Source: Clostridia bacterium
Lineage (GTDB): Bacteria; Bacillota; Clostridia; Oscillospirales; CAG-382
Assembly: GCA_900754535.1 (NCBI GenBank)
Contig: CAAEDF010000051.1
Span: 1-11,489, forward strand
Length of the DNA stretch: 11,489 nucleotides
Reading direction: 5' to 3'
Shown: positions 1 to 7,317 of the stretch, one piece after another
How the letters are laid out: each line of letters starts with the position of its first letter
Position numbering within the stretch: position 1 is the stretch's first letter
Made by a program: the position numbers and the translations under genes
Notes under the pieces: generated by a model
The model's database searches: none
What the model was told of the DNA's origin: nothing
The model's input: only the letters and a program-made list of their open reading frames with translations

Positions 1-1
1 G

Positions 2-139
2 GCGTCCGGCTCACGCGTGCTTGCGCTTTCGGCGCCTGTGCGATATATCCATTCCTCATGTTCGGTTGTAAAGGAAGACGACCTTATGCAGCTTTACGCG
101 CTTGCCGAAGCCATTACCGAAAGGAGCACACTGATATGA
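2..139 (+). CDS. M42 family metallopeptidase, C-terminal fragment (5' end outside window)
   Basis: Reading from base 2 gives 45 open codons ending in TGA at 137-139. The peptide contains VRYIHSSCSVVKEDDL, which lines up with PTRYIHSPVETVDIKDV near the end of the complete M42 peptidase that follows. The His in RYIHS is the last zinc ligand of the M42 (glutamyl aminopeptidase/TET-like) family, and the tail after it has the usual length, so this is the true C-terminus of a paralogue cut by the window edge. Its stop overlaps the next start codon as ATGA, which implies translational coupling. The zinc-site His is present, but the rest of the active site cannot be judged. Confidence 0.85.
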   Translation, partial: ASGSRVLALSAPVRYIHSSCSVVKEDDLMQLYALAEAITERSTLI

Positions 140-1134
140 TAGACCTGATAAAAAAATACACGTCGGTTTTTTCGGTCTCGGGCAGAGAAAAAAGGCTTGC
201 CGAGACGATAGCCGAAGATGCCGGACCGTATGCGGACGAAATAAGCTTTGACTCTATGGGAAACCTGACGGTGTTCGTCAGGGGAGCCGACAGCTCAAAA
301 AAGCTGATGTTTGCCGCGCATATGGATGAAATCGGATTTGTTGTAACCTACATAGAAGAAAACGGATTCATACGCGTGTCCAATATCGGAGGGATAAGCC
401 CGGTGGCCTCGGCGTACCAGCGCGTGATATTCGAAAACGGCGTCGTGGGCATAATGGTGCTTGAATCGGGAACGGCGTTTGCCGACATCGCGGTGAAAAA
501 GCTTATCGTGGATATCGGGGCACGCAGCAGGAAGGAAGCCGAAAAGAAAGTAAAGATAGGCGACTGTCTCGCCGTCATGCCGGAGCTGACACGTCTTTCG
601 TCGGGCAGATACGCCGCCAAGGCTTTTGACGACAGGCTTGCCTGCGCGGTGCTTTCGGAGGTCATACGTCGCGGCAGAAAGCCGGCTTATGACACATACT
701 ATGTTTTCACGGTTCAGGAGGAGGTCGGGTGCCGGGGTTCAAAACCGGCCGCTTATGCAATTGCTCCCGATTACGCCATTGCCGTGGATGTCACGGCTAC
801 CGGCGACACCGTCGGCGCCGCTCCTATGGCTGTAAAGCTCGGCAAGGGCGCGGCGATAAAGATAAAGGATTCCTCGGTGCTCTGCTCGGCGCTTATGGTC
901 GATGCGCTTACAGGATTGGCAAAGGAGGCGGGCATACCGTATCAGTACGAAGTGCTTGTTTCCGGAGGGACCGACACATCGTCGATGCAGACGGCCCGTG
1001 CGGGCGCGCACGCGGGAGCGGTATCGATACCCACGCGATATATCCACTCTCCGGTGGAGACTGTGGACATAAAGGACGTGCGCGCCTGCGCCGACCTGCT
1101 TGAAGCCGCCGCAGTAAAAGGAATAGAAGGATAA
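136..1134 (+). CDS. M42 family metallopeptidase (glutamyl/leucyl aminopeptidase or endoglucanase-M-like)
   Basis: A 332-residue cytoplasmic aminopeptidase of the M42 family, which trims N-terminal residues from peptides and usually forms a dodecameric tetrahedral particle. The two-metal site is complete. It comprises His62 and Asp64 (AAHMDEIGF), bridging Asp165 (AFDDR), catalytic Glu195 with Glu196 (VQEEVGCRGS), Asp218 (AVDVTATGD) and His304 (RYIHSPVE). Length fits the family (about 330-360). The ATG at 136 is chosen over the one at 58 because AAGGAG (121-126) sits 9 bases before it, family homology begins at MIDLIKKYTSV, and the 26 extra residues would overlap the previous gene in another frame. 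It follows a second M42 gene with an ATGA overlap and precedes a PLP-enzyme gene by 23 bases. Peptide specificity cannot be read from sequence. Confidence 0.93.
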   Translation: MIDLIKKYTSVFSVSGREKRLAETIAEDAGPYADEISFDSMGNLTVFVRGADSSKKLMFAAHMDEIGFVVTYIEENGFIRVSNIGGISPVASAYQRVIFENGVVGIMVLESGTAFADIAVKKLIVDIGARSRKEAEKKVKIGDCLAVMPELTRLSSGRYAAKAFDDRLACAVLSEVIRRGRKPAYDTYYVFTVQEEVGCRGSKPAAYAIAPDYAIAVDVTATGDTVGAAPMAVKLGKGAAIKIKDSSVLCSALMVDALTGLAKEAGIPYQYEVLVSGGTDTSSMQTARAGAHAGAVSIPTRYIHSPVETVDIKDVRACADLLEAAAVKGIEG

Positions 1135-1157
1135 AAAATTCGGAGAGAGAAAAACAA

Positions 1158-2399
1158 ATGGACATTGAAAAGCTTTATTCCGTTGCCGCCGAATGCGAGC
1201 GCGCGCTTGAAGGAGAATTTGCACGGATAGACGCAAATGCCTGCGCATGCACCGACAAGGTGATGGAGGCGTTCAGAAAAAACCGCCTGTCCGCATCTCA
1301 TTTTGCCTCTGGCAGCGGGTACGGATACGACGACGTAGGGCGCGACCTGTGCGACCGGCTTTTTGCCGATTCCTTCGGCGCCGAGGCGGGCTTTGCACGG
1401 CACAGCATAACCTCCGGCACCCATGCGCTGGCCATCGGACTTTACGCGCTGCTCAGGCCCGGAGACACGCTTTATTCGGTAACCGGAAAGCCTTATGACA
1501 CGCTAGAGGGCATCATCGGTATAGACGGCAGGGGCGCAGGCGACGGCAATCTCGCCGATTACGGAATAAAATACAGGCAAACCGAGCTGGGAGAAGGCTC
1601 GAAGATCGATCTTGAGCGCGTAAAAAGCGTGCTTTGCGAGGACAAAAGCATAAAGGTCGTATTCGTTCAGCGCTCGAAGGGATATCAGGACAGGCGCACG
1701 CTTTCGGCTTCGGAGATAGACGAGCTGTATGCGCTGGTGAAATCCGTCTCGGACGCGTATGTGTTTGTTGACAACAACTACGGCGAATTCTGCGAGCCGA
1801 CCGAGCCGAAGGCGGATCTGCTGTGCGGGTCGCTTATAAAAAACGCAGGCGGCGGGATGGCGGAATGCGGCGGTTACATAGTGGGCAGCAGCCGTGCGGT
1901 GGAGCTTGCGTCATACAGGCTCACGGTGCCGGGCATAGGGCTTGAGGCGGGTCCGTCTGCCGGCCAGAACAAAAGCCTTATCAAGGGACTGTTTTACGCG
2001 CCGCACACCGTGGCGCAGGCGCTTAAAAGCGCCGTGTTTGCCGCCTCGCTGTTTGAAAGGCTGGGGTTTGACGTCTATCCCAGGGCGTCCGAGCCGAGAT
2101 ATGACATAATACAGATGATTTATCTTAAAAAGCGCGAAAACCTCATACGCTTCTGCCAGGCGATACAGCGTTATTCGCCCGTCGATTCGTTTGCGCTTCC
2201 CATGCCTGACGCGATGCCGGGATATGCCGACGAGGTGATAATGGCGGCCGGTACGTTTACCCAGGGCTCGTCGATAGAGCTGTCGGCGGACGCGCCGCTG
2301 CGCGAGCCGTACAGCGTTTATATGCAGGGCGGCATCACGTACGAAAGCGCAAAATACACTCTTATACGCGCGGCCGGAGAGGTGCTTGACGGCGACTGA
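1158..2399 (+). CDS. ynbB: PLP-dependent methionine gamma-lyase-like protein (YnbB / 'aluminium resistance protein' family)
   Basis: 413 residues of a fold-type I PLP enzyme, best matching the family annotated as methionine gamma-lyase or aluminium resistance protein (B. subtilis YnbB). Visible landmarks are HFASGSGYGYDD (48-59), the cofactor phosphate region SGTHA (86-90), QRSKGYQDRRTLS (171-183), VFVDNNYGEFCE with Asp205 placed to bind the pyridine nitrogen, and the likely Schiff-base Lys228 in GSLIKNAGGGMAECGGYI. Length is typical for the family. GGAGAG (1142-1147) lies 10 bases before the ATG. The gene is co-directional with the M42 peptidases and 23 bases downstream, suggesting one transcript. 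A role in amino-acid breakdown (C-S lyase on residues released by the peptidases) would fit but is inference. The family's substrate is poorly established and the aluminium name is historical. In B. subtilis ynbB lies next to glnR-glnA; here a glutamine synthetase gene lies about 1.6 kb away but convergent. Confidence 0.88.
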   Translation: MDIEKLYSVAAECERALEGEFARIDANACACTDKVMEAFRKNRLSASHFASGSGYGYDDVGRDLCDRLFADSFGAEAGFARHSITSGTHALAIGLYALLRPGDTLYSVTGKPYDTLEGIIGIDGRGAGDGNLADYGIKYRQTELGEGSKIDLERVKSVLCEDKSIKVVFVQRSKGYQDRRTLSASEIDELYALVKSVSDAYVFVDNNYGEFCEPTEPKADLLCGSLIKNAGGGMAECGGYIVGSSRAVELASYRLTVPGIGLEAGPSAGQNKSLIKGLFYAPHTVAQALKSAVFAASLFERLGFDVYPRASEPRYDIIQMIYLKKRENLIRFCQAIQRYSPVDSFALPMPDAMPGYADEVIMAAGTFTQGSSIELSADAPLREPYSVYMQGGITYESAKYTLIRAAGEVLDGD

Positions 2400-2485
2400 T
2401 GCCGCATTCGGCCGGATTTGTCCCGAAGCGGAACAAGCCGGAATACGCATATACAAAAACGCCCCGTTTCAGGCGCGCAAAAAAA

Positions 2486-2537
2486 GCCGCACGGCAATTG
2501 CATGGTCTGCATGCTGCCGTGCGGCGTTCTTGTTTTT
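2486..2537. terminator. Bidirectional intrinsic terminator between convergent ynbB-like and fprA genes
   Basis: A perfect 11-bp stem, GCCGCACGGCA (2486-2496) against TGCCGTGCGGC (2515-2525), can extend by GCAT/ATGC (2500-2503 with 2511-2514) inside the loop. On the + strand it is followed by GTTCTTGTTTTTT (2526-2537). On the - strand a run of seven T (complement of A at 2479-2485) follows. It therefore serves both converging transcripts. The fprA stop codon (2538-2540) abuts the T-rich side. The 86 bases from 2400 to the stem show nothing else. Confidence 0.9.
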
Positions 2538-3701
2538 TCAGCGGGAGGAGACAGCGTCCGCAAGCGCTTTGACGGCTGCGCGGGATTCTTCCGAAAGCGC
2601 ACTGCGCACGGTTACCGTCGTGCCTATCTCGGAAAGGTCTTTCATCTCCGAAAAGACGGCTTTTACGGTCTTGGCTGCCGAGGGCGCCCACGAGCCGTTT
2701 TCTATCACGGCAAAGCTGCGGGAATTCCAGTTCTTTGATTTCAGCCTGCGCAGGAACTCCTCCATCGGGCGGAACACGCCCGCGTCATAGGACGAAGCGG
2801 CAACGACGAGCATATCGTATCTGAAAGCATCCGCAACGGCATACGACGCATCGGTGCGGGTGAGGTCTATGATTTTAACATTGCTCTCGCCGCGTTCCGA
2901 AAGGCAGTCCTTCAGCAGCTCTGCCGCTTCAAGCGTATGCCCGTATATCGAGGCGACGGCTATGAGCACTCCCCTCTCCTCGCTCTTATAGCTGCTCCAG
3001 CGGTCATACAGAGAGACATACCGTCCGAGGTCGTCCGAAAGCACCGGACCGTGGAGCGGGCAGATGCACCTGACATCAAGGCCGGACAGCTTTTTGAGCA
3101 GCGCCTGAACGCTTGAGCCGTATTTGCCCACTATGTTGAAATAATAGCGCCTTGCCTCTTCCTCCCAGCTTCCGGGGTCATCGGGAAGTCCGAAGCGGCC
3201 GAACGCGTCCGCGGAAAAGAGCGTGCCGTCTGACTCGTCAAAGGTGACCATTACCTCCGGCCAATGTACCATGGGCGCGGTAAAGAAACGCAGGACACGG
3301 CCGCCGATATCAAGGCTGTCCCCCTCGCCGACGATCACCTTCCTGTCCCCGAGCGGACCGAAGAAGGCTTCGGCTATCTGAAAGGTCTTTGCGTTTCCGA
3401 CTATTTTCATATCCGGATATTTATCCGCCGCAAGAGCGAGCGACGCGGAATGATCCGGCTCCATATGTGAAACGACGAGATAATCGATGCTTCTGCCGGC
3501 GGCGGCCTGCTCTACATTGGCAAGCCATTCGGCGGACGCACGTCTGTCGGCCGTATCGAAAAGCACTGTCTTTTCGCCGAAAAGCAGATATGAATTATAG
3601 GTTACTCCGTGCGGGACGGGATACTGGCTCTCGAACAGATCTATGGACGTGTCCGAAACTCCCGTATACATCAGCGACGGAGTGATTTTATAAACAGACA
3701 T
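2538..3701 (-). CDS. fprA: Flavodiiron protein (A-type flavoprotein; O2/NO reductase)
   Basis: 387-residue class A flavodiiron protein, a cytoplasmic enzyme of anaerobes that reduces O2 to water and/or NO to N2O. The N-terminal metallo-beta-lactamase-like domain (about 1-240) holds the full di-iron set: His79, Glu81, Asp83 and His84 (SHMEPDHSASL), His146 (MVHWPEV), Asp165 (SADAFGRFG) and His217 (CPLHGPV). The C-terminal flavodoxin domain (about 244-387) starts with the FMN-phosphate loop ASIYGHTLEAAE and continues with SSYDAGVFRPMEEFL. There is no fused rubredoxin or NAD(P)H-flavin reductase domain, so electrons should come from a separate rubredoxin that is not in this window. The start at 3701 is preferred to the in-frame one at 3797: AAGGAG (3709-3714) lies 7 bases before it, family homology begins at MSVYKITPSL, and the extension lacks homology and overlaps the leader repeats. 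It has its own promoter and terminator, so it is probably monocistronic. O2 versus NO preference cannot be told. Confidence 0.93.
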   Translation of the reverse strand: MSVYKITPSLMYTGVSDTSIDLFESQYPVPHGVTYNSYLLFGEKTVLFDTADRRASAEWLANVEQAAAGRSIDYLVVSHMEPDHSASLALAADKYPDMKIVGNAKTFQIAEAFFGPLGDRKVIVGEGDSLDIGGRVLRFFTAPMVHWPEVMVTFDESDGTLFSADAFGRFGLPDDPGSWEEEARRYYFNIVGKYGSSVQALLKKLSGLDVRCICPLHGPVLSDDLGRYVSLYDRWSSYKSEERGVLIAVASIYGHTLEAAELLKDCLSERGESNVKIIDLTRTDASYAVADAFRYDMLVVAASSYDAGVFRPMEEFLRRLKSKNWNSRSFAVIENGSWAPSAAKTVKAVFSEMKDLSEIGTTVTVRSALSEESRAAVKALADAVSSR

Positions 3702-3717
3702 TTTTATGCTCCTTACG

Positions 3718-3805
3718 TTCCGCAGCGCCGCGGCCGCCGATACAGCCTGCGCGGAAATTCCGCAGCGCACACGTTTATACCACATCCGCGCGGTCATACG
3801 GATGT
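3718..3805 (-). promoter_or_regulatory. fprA leader with inverted and direct repeats
   Basis: The predicted leader runs about 100 bases, from the start near 3805 to the ATG at 3701. ACATCCG (3782-3788) and CGGATGT (3799-3805) form a 7-bp inverted repeat right at the transcription start, usable as an operator or a 5' hairpin. TTCCGCAGCGC occurs twice (3718-3728 and 3758-3768). A complementary GCGGAA (3751-3756) lies between the copies, so on the transcript UUCCGC could pair with either GCGGAA copy, one of which ends 3 bases upstream of the Shine-Dalgarno. Function is unproven, and the GC-rich context makes chance pairing possible. Confidence 0.4.
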
Positions 3806-3811
3806 CATTTC

Positions 3812-3840
3812 ATTTTATAGCAAAGCGGTTATTTTGTCAA
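3812..3840 (-). promoter_or_regulatory. Sigma-A-type promoter of fprA
   Basis: On the - strand TTGACA (3835-3840) is separated by exactly 17 bases from TAAAAT (3812-3817). That is a perfect -35 and a 5/6 -10 element, with predicted start near 3805. It is the only strong promoter match between glnN and fprA and is correctly oriented for fprA. Confidence 0.8.
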
Positions 3841-3850
3841 TCCTTTTTTC

Positions 3851-3867
3851 GCACACATACAGTGTGC
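3851..3867. promoter_or_regulatory. Inverted repeat GCACAC-N5-GTGTGC upstream of the fprA promoter
   Basis: GCACAC (3851-3856) and GTGTGC (3862-3867) form a short palindrome centred about 17 bases upstream of the fprA -35 element, with T-rich sequence on one side and A-rich on the other that extends the symmetry imperfectly. Placement suits an activator or operator site. It is not a terminator for glnN, since the strand it would need lacks a T run on the correct side. It does not match FNR or Rex consensus sites. The protein that would bind is unknown. Confidence 0.35.
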
Positions 3868-3897
3868 TTAAAAACGACCAGTTATCAGAACGGCACC

Positions 3898-3936
3898 AAA
3901 AACACCCGCCCGCTTCCGCAGGAAGCCGGACGGGTG
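3898..3936 (-). terminator. Intrinsic terminator of the asnA-glnN operon
   Basis: CACCCG/CGGGTG (3903-3908 with 3931-3936) continues through CC/GG (3909-3910 with 3928-3929), one C-C mismatch, and GCTTCC/GGAAGC (3912-3917 with 3921-3926), closing a GCA loop. On the - strand it is followed by TTTTT (3898-3902). The hairpin begins about 40 bases after the glnN stop. Confidence 0.9.
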
Positions 3937-3976
3937 CGATGACCTGATTTGCAGGTGGGTTACACGTGATATTATT

Positions 3977-6067
3977 TTATACGTTATACAAAAGCTCGCC
4001 GTATGTGGGGAAAGGCCAGTATTCTTCCGACACAAGGCATTCCGCTTCGTCAACGACGGCGCGGAGCTGCTGCATGGCGACAAATATGGTTTCGCGGCAG
4101 AATTTTGCCTGTTCGGAGGCGTCTGTAAAGTTTTTGCTTTCGACTATAGCGCTTTCAAGCTTTTCCGTATCGGCGCGCATGCACGCGGCAAGAGCGGAAA
4201 GGCGGCGGACGATATCCAGCTCGGTATCCACGCTGATATCCTCCGAAAGAGCCTTTTTGGAAAGTGCGGTATCGGAAAGCTCACGCGTATATGCAAGGAC
4301 CGACGGAAGAATATCCTTTTTTACCATTTCGGCCATTGTCAGCGCCTCGATGGTGATGGTTTTAACATAGTTCTCAAGCAGTATCTCAAGTCTTGAGCGC
4401 ATTTCCGTCTCCGTAAAGATACCATGAGAAGTGAAAAGACGTATATTCTTTTCCGACACGAAGAGCGGAAGCGCCTCCGGTGTCGTTTTAAGGTTGAGCA
4501 AACCGCGCTTTTCGGCTTCCTCCACCCATTCCTCGGTATAGTTGTTGCCGTTGAATATTATCCGCTTGTGCTCTTTTATCGTTTTGACGATAAGCTGATT
4601 GAACTCCGCTTTGAAATCGGAAGCGTTTTCAAGAATGTCCGCAAAACCGCGCAGCTCCTCCGCAACGATGGTATTGAGCACGATATTGGGACCGGCGATG
4701 GAGAATGTGGATCCGAGCATCCTGAACTCAAACTTATTTCCGGTGAATGCGAAGGGCGAGGTCCTGTTCCTGTCGGTTGTATCCTTGGGGAAATGAGGAA
4801 GCACGTCGACTCCCAGCTCCATTTCCACTTTTTCCTTCTTTGAGTATCCGCTCTGGGATTCGATGGCCTTGAGTATCTCGGTAAGTTCGTCACCGAGGAA
4901 CACCGACACGATAGCGGGAGGGGCCTCGTTTGCGCCGAGACGATAATCGTTGCCCGCACTGGCGACGGATATACGCAGCAGGTCCTGATATTCGTCCACA
5001 GCCTTTATGACGGCGACAAGGAAAAGCAGGAACTGTGCGCTCTCATGCGGGGATTTGCCCGGCTCAAGAAGGTTGAATCCGGTATCCGTGCTCATTGACC
5101 AGTTGTTATGCTTGCCGCTTCCGTTTACGCCGGCAAAAGGCTTTTCGTGAAGCAGGCAGGCGAGACCGTGCTTGGAGGCTATTTTTTTCATCAGCTCCAT
5201 AGTGAGCTGGTTATGGTCGGTAGCGATATTTGTCGTCGAATAGATAGGCGCAAGCTCGTGCTGTGCGGGTGCGACCTCGTTGTGCTCTGTTTTTGCAAGC
5301 ACGCCCAGTTTCCACAATTCCTCGTCCAGCTCGGCCATATACGCTTTTATCCTCGGCTTTATGGTTCCGAAATAATGGTCCTCAAGTTCCTGGCCTTTCG
5401 GAGGCTTTGCGCCGAAGAGCGTGCGGCCCGTGTAGATAAGGTCCTTACGCTGCTTGAACAGCTTTTCGTCCACAAGGAAGTATTCCTGTTCCGGACCGAC
5501 CGTCGTGTACACGCGCTTTGCGTCGCTTCTGCCGAAAAGTTTTAATATACGCAAAGCCTGGACGTTGATCGCCTCCATCGAACGCAGAAGCGGGGTCTTT
5601 TTGTCAAGCGCCTCGCCGCCGTATGAGCAGAAAGCGGTGGGGATATAAAGCGTCTTATCCTTCACGAACGCATAGCTGGTAGGGTCCCACGCGGTATATC
5701 CGCGCGCCTCAAACGTGGCGCGCAGACCGCCGGACGGGAACGAGGAAGCGTCGGGCTCTCCTTTGATAAGTTCCTTGCCCGAGAATTCCATTATTACCGA
5801 GCCGTCGTCGGTGGGAGTGATAAAGCTGTCATGCTTCTCGGCCGTGATGCCGGACATCGGCTGGAACCAATGTGTAAAATGCGTTGCGCCCTTTTCTATC
5901 GCCCACTCCTTCATGACGGTGGCTATGACGTTGGCTATGCCGATATCAAGCGGCTGTCCTGTTTGAATGGTCTTTTTAAGGCTTTTATAGGTGTCTTTCG
6001 GCAGGCGGGCCTTCATGACGCCGTCGTTGAAAACCATGCTGCCGAAGATCTCGTTTACATTGCTCAT
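3977..6067 (-). CDS. glnN: Type III glutamine synthetase (GSIII)
   Basis: 696 residues, far longer than GSI (about 450) and the usual size for GSIII. It makes glutamine from glutamate, ammonia and ATP in the cytoplasm as a double-ring dodecamer. The N-terminal GSIII domain has HWFQPMSG (66-73), EKHDSF (77-82) and the stretch around [15 protein letters not shown] (110-124). Catalytic-domain motifs are [11 protein letters not shown] (190-200), [14 protein letters not shown] (263-276), [10 protein letters not shown] (315-324) and [18 protein letters not shown] (444-461). A C-terminal helical extension follows (about 540-696). AAAGGAAC lies about 12 bases before the ATG. It lies 56 bases after asnA with no terminator or strong promoter between, so the two are probably co-transcribed and end at the hairpin 3903-3936. 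GSIII lacks the GSI adenylylation control, and no glnB/glnK lies in the window. Stop is TAA. Confidence 0.97.
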   Translation of the reverse strand: MSNVNEIFGSMVFNDGVMKARLPKDTYKSLKKTIQTGQPLDIGIANVIATVMKEWAIEKGATHFTHWFQPMSGITAEKHDSFITPTDDGSVIMEFSGKELIKGEPDASSFPSGGLRATFEARGYTAWDPTSYAFVKDKTLYIPTAFCSYGGEALDKKTPLLRSMEAINVQALRILKLFGRSDAKRVYTTVGPEQEYFLVDEKLFKQRKDLIYTGRTLFGAKPPKGQELEDHYFGTIKPRIKAYMAELDEELWKLGVLAKTEHNEVAPAQHELAPIYSTTNIATDHNQLTMELMKKIASKHGLACLLHEKPFAGVNGSGKHNNWSMSTDTGFNLLEPGKSPHESAQFLLFLVAVIKAVDEYQDLLRISVASAGNDYRLGANEAPPAIVSVFLGDELTEILKAIESQSGYSKKEKVEMELGVDVLPHFPKDTTDRNRTSPFAFTGNKFEFRMLGSTFSIAGPNIVLNTIVAEELRGFADILENASDFKAEFNQLIVKTIKEHKRIIFNGNNYTEEWVEEAEKRGLLNLKTTPEALPLFVSEKNIRLFTSHGIFTETEMRSRLEILLENYVKTITIEALTMAEMVKKDILPSVLAYTRELSDTALSKKALSEDISVDTELDIVRRLSALAACMRADTEKLESAIVESKNFTDASEQAKFCRETIFVAMQQLRAVVDEAECLVSEEYWPFPTYGELLYNV

Positions 6068-6123
6068 AAACTTTTCAGTTCCTTTCAGAATCGTAGATTA
6101 AATTTGAAGCCGTAATGCAGCCT

Positions 6124-7131
6124 TTACAGAAGCTCTATGTCGGCGGCGGAACATTTTTCAACAGTTTCGTCGTCCCATACGGATACCTGTACCTCGCCTA
6201 TATGGGCTTTTGCAAGCAGAAGCATGGAAAGTCTGGACTGGCCTATACCTCCGCCTATCGTGAGCGGAAGCTCGCCGGCAAGCAGCATTTTATGGAAAGT
6301 CAGCTTTCTCCGATCGTCGCATCCCGCTTCGGTAAGCTGTGAGTCAAGGCTTTTCGGGTCAACGCGGATACCCATGGACGAGACCTCAAAGGCACTGCCG
6401 AGGACATCGTTCCAGAACAGTATATCGCCGTTAAGCTTCCAATCGTCATAATCCGGCGCTCTGCCGTCGTGCTTTATCCCGGACTTGAGCTTGCCGCCTA
6501 TCTGCATGACAAACGCGGTCTTATGTATTTTAAGATACTCGTTTTCCCTTTCCTTCGGTGTAAGCGAGGGATACATATCCTCAAGCTCCTGTGTGGTTAC
6601 AAACGAAACTTCCTTTGAAAGAGTGACGGGGAGACTCGGATACATCTTTTTTATCTCGTCAAGCGTATCGACTATCGCGCCCACTATCGAACGAACGGTA
6701 GACTTAAGGTAATCTACATTTCTGTCGGACAGGGCTATGACCTTTTCCCAGTCCCACTGATCGACATATATGGAATGGAGATTATCCATCTCCTCATCGC
6801 GCCGGATGGCGTTCATATCGGTATAAAGACCCTCGCCGGCCTCAAAGCCGTATTTATAAAGCGCCATGCGCTTCCATTTTGCAAGCGAGTGGACGACCTG
6901 CGCTATTCGGCCGGTCTCCTTTACATCAAAAGACACGGCGCGCTCGACACCGTTAAGGTCATCATTCAGTCCGGTGGACGGCTCGACGAACAAAGGAGCG
7001 GATACCCGCTTAAGATTGAGCGCCTCGCACAGACGGGTTTCGAAATTTCGTTTGATGCACCCTATGGCTGTCTGCGTTTGGTACAGATCAAGTACCGGCC
7101 TGTATCCTGACGGGATAACGGTTTTACTCAT
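6124..7131 (-). CDS. asnA: Aspartate-ammonia ligase (asparagine synthetase A)
   Basis: 335-residue AsnA, the ammonia-using, AMP-forming asparagine synthetase related to class II aminoacyl-tRNA synthetases. It acts in the cytoplasm on aspartate, ammonia and ATP. Family landmarks are YQTQTAIGCIKRNFE (17-31), VEPSTGLNDDLNGVER (49-64), VVHSLAKWKRMALYKY (79-94), the hallmark HDGRAPDYDDW (221-231), SAFEVSSMGIRVD (246-258), and the class II motif 3-like GGGIGQSRL (293-301), whose Arg contacts ATP. Length matches E. coli AsnA (about 330). AAAGGA lies about 11-12 bases before the ATG. It heads an operon with glnN. Both enzymes fix free ammonia onto a carboxylate side chain, so the operon is an ammonia-assimilation unit. 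Upstream are a consensus promoter and an early terminator-like hairpin. Confidence 0.97.
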   Translation of the reverse strand: MSKTVIPSGYRPVLDLYQTQTAIGCIKRNFETRLCEALNLKRVSAPLFVEPSTGLNDDLNGVERAVSFDVKETGRIAQVVHSLAKWKRMALYKYGFEAGEGLYTDMNAIRRDEEMDNLHSIYVDQWDWEKVIALSDRNVDYLKSTVRSIVGAIVDTLDEIKKMYPSLPVTLSKEVSFVTTQELEDMYPSLTPKERENEYLKIHKTAFVMQIGGKLKSGIKHDGRAPDYDDWKLNGDILFWNDVLGSAFEVSSMGIRVDPKSLDSQLTEAGCDDRRKLTFHKMLLAGELPLTIGGGIGQSRLSMLLLAKAHIGEVQVSVWDDETVEKCSAADIELL

Positions 7132-7163
7132 CTTCTGTTCAGTCCTTTCCGTTTTAAGAGGTT

Positions 7164-7204
7164 AAAATAAAAACAGGCGCTGCGGGCATAAAACCCACAG
7201 CGCC
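7164..7204 (-). terminator. Terminator-like hairpin in the asnA leader (possible attenuator)
   Basis: On the - strand an 11-bp stem, GGCGCUGUGGG (7204-7194) with CCCGCAGCGCC (7186-7176), closes a 7-base loop and is followed by UGUUUUUAUUUU (7175-7164). One position is a G-U wobble on this strand but a C-A mismatch on the other, so the - strand is the functional one. It starts about 10 bases after the predicted asnA transcription start and 33 bases separate its U tract from the asnA ATG. It could be an attenuator, or simply stop read-through from ftsZ, for which no other terminator was found. Confidence 0.8.
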
Positions 7205-7219
7205 TTTGCTGTTGTACGC

Positions 7220-7248
7220 ATTATAATCCTTTGTATCCGGTTTGTCAA
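7220..7248 (-). promoter_or_regulatory. Perfect-consensus sigma-A promoter of asnA-glnN
   Basis: TTGACA (7243-7248) and TATAAT (7220-7225) on the - strand are exactly 17 bases apart, a full consensus match. Predicted start is an A at about 7213. No GlnR/TnrA-type TGTNA-N7-TNACA site was found around it by eye. The rest of the ftsZ-asnA gap (7249-7317) is AT-rich and shows nothing clear. Confidence 0.88.
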
Positions 7249-7317
7249 GAGGTTTTGCAAATTTTTTTATTGTTTTTTCTAAAGGGTGTAAACCGTTTTC
7301 CGCCGGAACGTAAAGGA

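Noticed and set aside
58..135. 26-residue N-terminal extension of the M42 peptidase from the ATG at 58
   Set aside because: It overlaps the coding end of the previous M42 gene in another frame, while the ATG at 136 has a good ribosome site and starts at the family's N-terminus.
3702..3797. 32-residue N-terminal extension of the flavodiiron protein
   Set aside because: No family homology, and the AAGGAG at 3709-3714 fits the start at 3701.
7132..7248. T-box or glutamine riboswitch in the asnA leader
   Set aside because: The predicted transcript leader is only about 80 bases and no T-box specifier stem or conserved T-box bulge sequence is visible.
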